Shown here piece after piece: positions 13,109 to 16,868 of a DNA stretch of 16,868 bases. Origin of the DNA: Hyphomicrobiales bacterium (GTDB lineage: Bacteria > Pseudomonadota > Alphaproteobacteria > Rhizobiales > JAJFHR01); assembly GCA_021775515.1 (NCBI GenBank), contig JAJFHR010000218.1, positions 1 through 16,868 of the forward strand. The letters are read 5' to 3'. A model generated the notes under the pieces. The model did not search any database and had not been told where the DNA came from. It saw only the letters and a program-made list of their open reading frames with translations. Every line of letters starts with the position of its first letter. Position 1 is the first letter of the stretch. The translations under genes were made by a program, and so were the position numbers.

Positions 13109-14568
13109 CAGTTTTTATTCCCCAACACCCGATCAGATAAATCCGCCGCCTTGCGGACAAAATCAAGCGGACCGCCAAAATCGAAATTGCGGTAGGCGGC
13201 GGCAAGATGGGCAAATGGTGGAGATTGCGCAAATAACTCAAACGTCACACGATGGCCGCCATAATCTGAATTTAAAAGATCGCGCGCAAAACTTAACAGT
13301 TTGCGACGGTCATCTGACACCCAATCCTCATTGATTGAGTAATACTTGTGCAACCATGCCCCGCTTTCAGGGTGGTCAAATGCCGCCTTGTCAGGGGTAA
13401 TACAGATTTGGCCACCGCAAAGTTCGCGCGCCAGATGCATCATTGCCGGCAGTTGCGAACAGGCATGTATGCGGCCGGTAAACAATAACGACTGATTGGG
13501 CATCAACAGGCCCGACGGGCTCTTTTCCGCCAGCGCGATGGAGGCGGTGAGATGAGCATTAATTGTCTCGCGGTAACAGGCAAGCTGGGCCAGTTTTTCT
13601 TGCACGGCCGGCTGTTTGTCGAGACCGGTCTGACGCACGTTAAACAGAGCTACCCCGATCATCATGTCAGCTATTTTCTGAATGCGTTGAATAAACGGAA
13701 AGGCCGAATAACGATGCAGAGTTGCGCGGATAAAAGTTGCTGCGCGCGTGTGCCGGTAAAACAGAACATCTTCCCAGGGGATCAGCACATTATCGAAAAT
13801 TACCAGTGTATCGACTTCATCGAATTTTCCCGACAGCGGATAATCTTCCACCGGTCTCATATCGGCAAAACCTGTACGGCAGATATGTTTTATGCCTTCC
13901 GCGCCCATATCGGCAATGAACCCGACGGCATAGTCGGAAAGTTCGGCATCGCCCCAATTGGCGATTGTGGGTTTAGTAAAGGCCTGGTTGGCATAGGCAG
14001 CGGCGGTTTCAAATTTGGCCCCCCGAACGATGATACCGGCATCGGTTTCCTTAACCACATGTAACAGCATATCCGGGTCTTGATCCTGCGGTCTTTTGGA
14101 GCGGTCGCCTTTGGGATCGGTGTTGGCTGAAACGTGGAACGGGTCAGCCTGCAAAGCCGTGTGAATGTGTCTTTCGATATTCTTGGCAAACTGCGGGTCA
14201 ACTTCATTAAGGACCTCTGCACCATCATACAGCGACCACATTTCCCCGACGGTTTCATCGCCCATTCTGATAACAACGCCACCAATCTCATTCATTACTG
14301 TATCAACAGCCAGGCGCTTGTCATGCCAGTCCTGCTGTTTATGGGGTAGGGTGTTGCCAATAGCATTCAACTCGCCTGAATTTTCGTCTTTGCAGGTCAT
14401 TATCGATTTGAATTCCTGCTCGTGGGCCATGTCATAAATGCGCGCGCGGACATCAACGATGGGTTTGAAGGCACGGTGGCTGGTGACGTCCTCGACCTTT
14501 TCCCCGTTAATCCAGATCTGACGGCCATCCTGCAACGAGGCGCGGTATTCCTGTCCGGTTCTAATCAT
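13108..14568 (-). CDS. HpaB-type FADH2-dependent monooxygenase (4-hydroxyphenylacetate 3-hydroxylase family)
   Basis: This 486-residue protein matches the oxygenase component of two-component flavin monooxygenases along its whole length. The N-terminus has TGQEYRASLQDGRQIWINGEKVEDVTSHRAFKP, the middle ETDAGIIVRGAKFETAAAYANQAF, and further on YPLSGKFDEVDTLVIFDNVLIPWEDVLFYRH, the segment at the active site and FAD pocket. Such enzymes use reduced flavin and O2 to hydroxylate phenols, or to remove halide or nitro groups ortho/para to a hydroxyl. The partner flavin reductase is one base upstream. The substrate cannot be read from sequence: no ring-cleavage or homoprotocatechuate genes lie nearby, so calling it a 4-hydroxyphenylacetate hydroxylase is unsafe. 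The downstream RidA-like and DUF1028 genes hint at a nitrogen-containing substrate. Confidence 0.9.
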   Translation of the reverse strand: MIRTGQEYRASLQDGRQIWINGEKVEDVTSHRAFKPIVDVRARIYDMAHEQEFKSIMTCKDENSGELNAIGNTLPHKQQDWHDKRLAVDTVMNEIGGVVIRMGDETVGEMWSLYDGAEVLNEVDPQFAKNIERHIHTALQADPFHVSANTDPKGDRSKRPQDQDPDMLLHVVKETDAGIIVRGAKFETAAAYANQAFTKPTIANWGDAELSDYAVGFIADMGAEGIKHICRTGFADMRPVEDYPLSGKFDEVDTLVIFDNVLIPWEDVLFYRHTRAATFIRATLHRYSAFPFIQRIQKIADMMIGVALFNVRQTGLDKQPAVQEKLAQLACYRETINAHLTASIALAEKSPSGLLMPNQSLLFTGRIHACSQLPAMMHLARELCGGQICITPDKAAFDHPESGAWLHKYYSINEDWVSDDRRKLLSFARDLLNSDYGGHRVTFELFAQSPPFAHLAAAYRNFDFGGPLDFVRKAADLSDRVLGNKN

Positions 14569-14569
14569 T

Positions 14570-15124
14570 CTATGCGGTCTCTTTTTTAGTATCGTGGGGG
14601 TTTTTGTCGGGGCCGGTTATGGGCGAAAAATATCCATAATAACCTCGAGCGTAGGACAGGGGGGAGCGGCGGGGGAGTTGTTGGTTGGGAGCATCACACA
14701 CTTTGCAGGTTTCCACATTACCGATAATGACCTGATGATCGTGCACCGGAAAATGTTGGGTTATGCGACATTCAAGCTGGGTAAGTGCGGTGTCGAGCAG
14801 CGGGCAGCCGAGGCTTCCCGTCGACCAGTCTGCGCAGGCAAAATCAAATGGCCGGCCTTGTTTGGGCCTACCGGCAAATACATCCGCGATCGGTGTGTCT
14901 CCCTGACCGAGCGTATTGACCGCAAACACACCGTTGGCGCAGATCGCGTCAAGCGCCGGGCTGCGGCGCTGGATCGAGACCATCAGGGTAGGCGGCTCAA
15001 GGCACAGAGATTGCAGGGAACTTGCCGTTAATCCGAAGCGGCCGCCGCTTCCATCTGTAGTAACAAGATAAACACCGCTGATGGTTTCAGCCATGCAGGC
15101 GCGAAAGGTTTCAGAGCTGCGCAC
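14570..15124 (-). CDS. Flavin reductase (HpaC-like), partner of the monooxygenase
   Basis: The protein has 184 residues from GTG 15124, which has GGGG 8 bases upstream. An in-frame TTG at 15190 would add 22 residues with no ribosome-binding sequence and no family match. The flavin-reductase-like FMN-binding split barrel is clear: FRACMAETISGVYLVTTDGSGGRFGLTASSLQSLCLEPPTLMVSIQRRSPAL, CANGVFAVNTLGQGD, DTALTQLECRITQHFPVHDHQVIIGNVETC. It reduces FAD or FMN with NAD(P)H and hands it to the HpaB-type oxygenase whose ATG begins one base after this gene's TAG. The C-terminus is rich in Pro, Lys and Asp (SPITGPDKNPHDTKKETA) and probably disordered. Transcription probably starts between 15125 and 15225 or upstream of the LysR gene. 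Confidence 0.87.
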   Translation of the reverse strand: MRSSETFRACMAETISGVYLVTTDGSGGRFGLTASSLQSLCLEPPTLMVSIQRRSPALDAICANGVFAVNTLGQGDTPIADVFAGRPKQGRPFDFACADWSTGSLGCPLLDTALTQLECRITQHFPVHDHQVIIGNVETCKVCDAPNQQLPRRSPLSYARGYYGYFSPITGPDKNPHDTKKETA

Positions 15125-15200
15125 AATTATATCCCCAGGAGCTTCGTGGAAGTGCAGCCTAGTCAGATTTATTGAATTTGGAAAATACAATTTTTACGTA

Positions 15201-15227
15201 AATTGAATAGGAAAAATATATTCAATT
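15201..15227. promoter_or_regulatory. AT-rich inverted repeat between LysR and flavin reductase genes
   Basis: Perfect 9-bp arms AATTGAATA and TATTCAATT are separated by 9 bases and overlap the LysR stop codon. A 10-bp palindrome TTTACGTAAA (15193-15202) adjoins it. It could be a regulator site for the operon promoter, or a weak hairpin ending the LysR message; the stem is too AT-rich for a typical terminator. Confidence 0.4.
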
Positions 15228-16146
15228 AAACGATCTCTTTTATATGCGAACGGCAAAACTCAATAAATCGATCAATGATTTTCGTGTGTTTGACCGACTT
15301 CAAAGTGACGATGCCGAGGCAGACCGGAGTGCCGCCATCTTTTAGCGCTCTGCAGGCGAACGGTTTGCCATCAGCTGCTGTTGCCTGTGGCAGTCTGATA
15401 TTGTAAAAAGAATAGCCAAAACCATTGGCCACCAGGCTGTGAACCATCGCCGGGTTGGCGGCCCGGTGCGCGATATTCGGCGCCCGGCCTATTTTATCGA
15501 AAATCCGGCTCATGTAATCGCGGCTGAACGGCAAATCGAGCAGTACCATCGGTTCCTCAATCAAATCTTCCAGCGCAACGTCACAGCCTTGCGCAAGGTG
15601 GTGGTCTAGGGGCAAAATGACATAGGGCGGCAATTTCACGATCTCGACAAAGTCCATATCATCTTTGAGGCCAAAATCATATGTAATGCAAAGATCAAGC
15701 TCACCGCTGCGCAATCTATCAATTTGATCAGCCTGATCTGTTTCAACAAACTGAATGCGACTGTCAGGAACTTGCTGCTTGAAGGCAGCTCCCAACGCAG
15801 GCATGAGAATTGGTGCGAAGGTCACCAGACAACCGGCATGAATTGAGCCTTTGAGCGTTGCTTCAAATTCAAAGCCCGCGCGCTCAAACTGCTGGGCGGC
15901 GCGCACTGCTTCGTAAGCATGGACAAGTAGTTCCCGGCCGCTATTGGTCAGCGAAATGCCCAAAGCATGATGGCGCACGAACAATCCGACGCCAAAGCGT
16001 GTTTCAAGATGGGCAATGGCGCTGGACACCGACGGTTGCGAAACATTAAGAGCGCTGGCGGCCTGTTTGGTGGATTTATGTTCTGCGGCAGCGATGAAAT
16101 AACGTAGCTGTTTGAGGGTAAAGTTTAGCGGGCGATCAGTTGACAT
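15226..16146 (-). CDS. LysR-family transcriptional regulator
   Basis: The 306-residue protein has the LysR winged helix at about 8-67 (NFTLKQLRYFIAAAEHKSTKQAASALNVSQPSVSSAIAHLETRFGVGLFVRH). The periplasmic-binding-like effector domain spans about 92-300 (GSIHAGCLVTFAPILMPALG, RSGELDLCITYDFGLKDDMDFVEI, ANPAMVHSLVANGFGYSFYNIRLP). The conserved SxxS-type recognition helix is present. It lies directly upstream of, and in the same direction as, the flavin reductase/monooxygenase operon. This differs from the usual divergent LysR layout, but local control of that operon is the simplest reading. The ligand is probably an aromatic or small acid related to the monooxygenase substrate, which is inference. 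The ribosome-binding sequence is weak. Confidence 0.93.
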   Translation of the reverse strand: MSTDRPLNFTLKQLRYFIAAAEHKSTKQAASALNVSQPSVSSAIAHLETRFGVGLFVRHHALGISLTNSGRELLVHAYEAVRAAQQFERAGFEFEATLKGSIHAGCLVTFAPILMPALGAAFKQQVPDSRIQFVETDQADQIDRLRSGELDLCITYDFGLKDDMDFVEIVKLPPYVILPLDHHLAQGCDVALEDLIEEPMVLLDLPFSRDYMSRIFDKIGRAPNIAHRAANPAMVHSLVANGFGYSFYNIRLPQATAADGKPFACRALKDGGTPVCLGIVTLKSVKHTKIIDRFIEFCRSHIKEIV

Positions 16147-16156
16147 GGATTTTCTA

Positions 16157-16171
16157 ATTCAAATTGCGAAT
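16157..16171. promoter_or_regulatory. Candidate LysR box (ATTC-N7-GAAT)
   Basis: The dyad ATTC-N7-GAAT contains the T-N11-A arrangement of LysR-type sites and lies 11 bp upstream of the LysR start, a place typical of autorepression. The words ATTCAA and TTGAAT recur in the repeat at 15201-15227. Confidence 0.35.
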
Positions 16172-16232
16172 AACAACGAAAAAACAAATCCAATATAGTT
16201 GGTTGCCTCCCTCAAACAAAGGCCAAACAATT

Positions 16233-16868
16233 TTAGGCGTCATCGGCCGTTGAAATTATTGCGGCGATAGCTGCCGCTGTTAATCGAGCTTCCGCCGGGT
16301 CGGCTCTTGAGGTTAAGACAATGGGCACTTTTGCACCTACGACGATACCGGCAGTACAGGCACTCATGAAATAAACCATCATTTTGAACAACGCATTGCC
16401 GGTTTCAATATTGGGAACAACCAGAATATCAGCTTGTCCGGCAACTGGGTTGTCTATGCCCTTGATAGCGGCGGCTTTGGGAGAAATGGCGTTATCAAAG
16501 GCAAAAGGACCACCGATTAGTGCGCCGGATATTTCGCCATTTTCTGCCCGCTTGACCACCTCGGCGGCCTCGACGCTTGACGGCATCGCCTCAAGGACGC
16601 TTTCGCTGGCGGAAAGAACGGCAACCTTTGGCATCTCAATTCCAAGCCGGTGTGCAACAGCCACAACATTGCGAGTGATATGAAGTTTCGTATCTATGTC
16701 CGGCGCAACGTTTATGGCGGCATCCGTAAGGAACAAAACCTTATCGCAACCAGGAACCGTTATGTGAAAGACGTGGCTTAACCGGGCACCGGTTCTTAAC
16801 CCGAATTCCTTGTTCAATACCGAGCGCAGTAACGTATCTGTGTGACCCTGCCCCTTCATTAGCGAGGC
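16233..16868 (-). CDS. Phosphate acetyl/butyryltransferase family protein, C-terminal part
   Basis: Partial; the reading frame runs to the right edge with no start needed (ASLMKGQGHTDTLL at the edge equals the LMKG..HTD motif of phosphotransacetylases). About 211 residues are visible, including VLFLTDAAINVAPD, the active-site-type NAISPKAAAIKGIDNPVAGQADILVVPNIETGNALFK and AGIVVGAKVPIVLTSRAD. The enzyme family interconverts acyl-CoA and acyl phosphate. The C-terminus resembles alphaproteobacterial bifunctional enoyl-CoA hydratase/phosphate acetyltransferases, so an N-terminal MaoC-like domain may lie outside the window. It is upstream of, and codirectional with, the LysR gene, 86 bases apart; a functional link is not evident. 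Substrate chain length (acetyl versus butyryl) cannot be decided from this fragment. Confidence 0.88.
   Translation of the reverse strand, partial: ASLMKGQGHTDTLLRSVLNKEFGLRTGARLSHVFHITVPGCDKVLFLTDAAINVAPDIDTKLHITRNVVAVAHRLGIEMPKVAVLSASESVLEAMPSSVEAAEVVKRAENGEISGALIGGPFAFDNAISPKAAAIKGIDNPVAGQADILVVPNIETGNALFKMMVYFMSACTAGIVVGAKVPIVLTSRADPAEARLTAAAIAAIISTADDA

Noticed and set aside
1..16868. Mobile elements, CRISPR arrays, tRNA or rRNA genes
   Set aside because: No transposase, integrase, terminal repeats, spaced direct repeats or cloverleaf-like sequences were seen on either strand by eye.

Overview
The window looks like a chromosomal segment of an alphaproteobacterium of moderate GC content. 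The best evidence is the gene order siroheme synthase, DUF2849 protein, nitrite/sulfite reductase, which is typical of that class, together with a TrxR-like ferredoxin-NADP reductase and a two-permease PhnD/C/E/E transporter. I see no rRNA, tRNA, CRISPR array, insertion sequence or phage gene. Genus cannot be called from the sequence alone.

Region 1 (1-4652) is sulfur assimilation. Reading leftward from about 3830, five tightly packed minus-strand genes encode a ferredoxin-NADP reductase, a [2Fe-2S] ferredoxin, a siroheme synthase, a DUF2849 protein and a hemoprotein nitrite/sulfite reductase cut by the left edge. Together they would supply electrons (NADPH to flavoprotein to ferredoxin to reductase) and the siroheme cofactor. 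The siroheme synthase lacks the second half of its methyltransferase domain. Diverging from this operon is an XRE/cupin regulator. The 190-200 bp between them carries two inverted copies of a 20-bp element (18/20 identical), one in front of each gene, which is a strong operator candidate.

Region 2 (4653-7233) holds an IclR-family regulator and a type-2 glycerate 2-kinase on the plus strand, preceded by a roughly 400-bp non-coding stretch with a perfect 16-bp palindrome and a second, IclR-operator-like inverted repeat.

Region 3 (7234-11999) is a plus-strand phosphate/phosphonate-type ABC transporter: binding protein, ATPase, two permeases. It is followed by a class IIA HAD-like hydrolase whose motif I lacks the usual second aspartate. 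Upstream lies an 11-bp-phased array of TGACA/TGTCA sites resembling a Pho box. A strong hairpin separates the binding-protein gene from the ATPase gene. The ATPase ends in an odd Glu/Ala/Val tail encoded by a GNA trinucleotide repeat that runs into the permease start.

Region 4 (12021-16868) is on the minus strand and converges with region 3. A LysR regulator precedes a four-gene, translationally coupled set: flavin reductase, HpaB-type two-component flavin monooxygenase, a RidA-like protein that seems to lack the catalytic arginine, and a DUF1028 (Ntn-hydrolase-like) protein. This looks like a catabolic or detoxifying pathway of unknown substrate and is the best candidate for something undescribed. 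The C-terminal part of a phosphate acetyl/butyryltransferase lies at the right edge.
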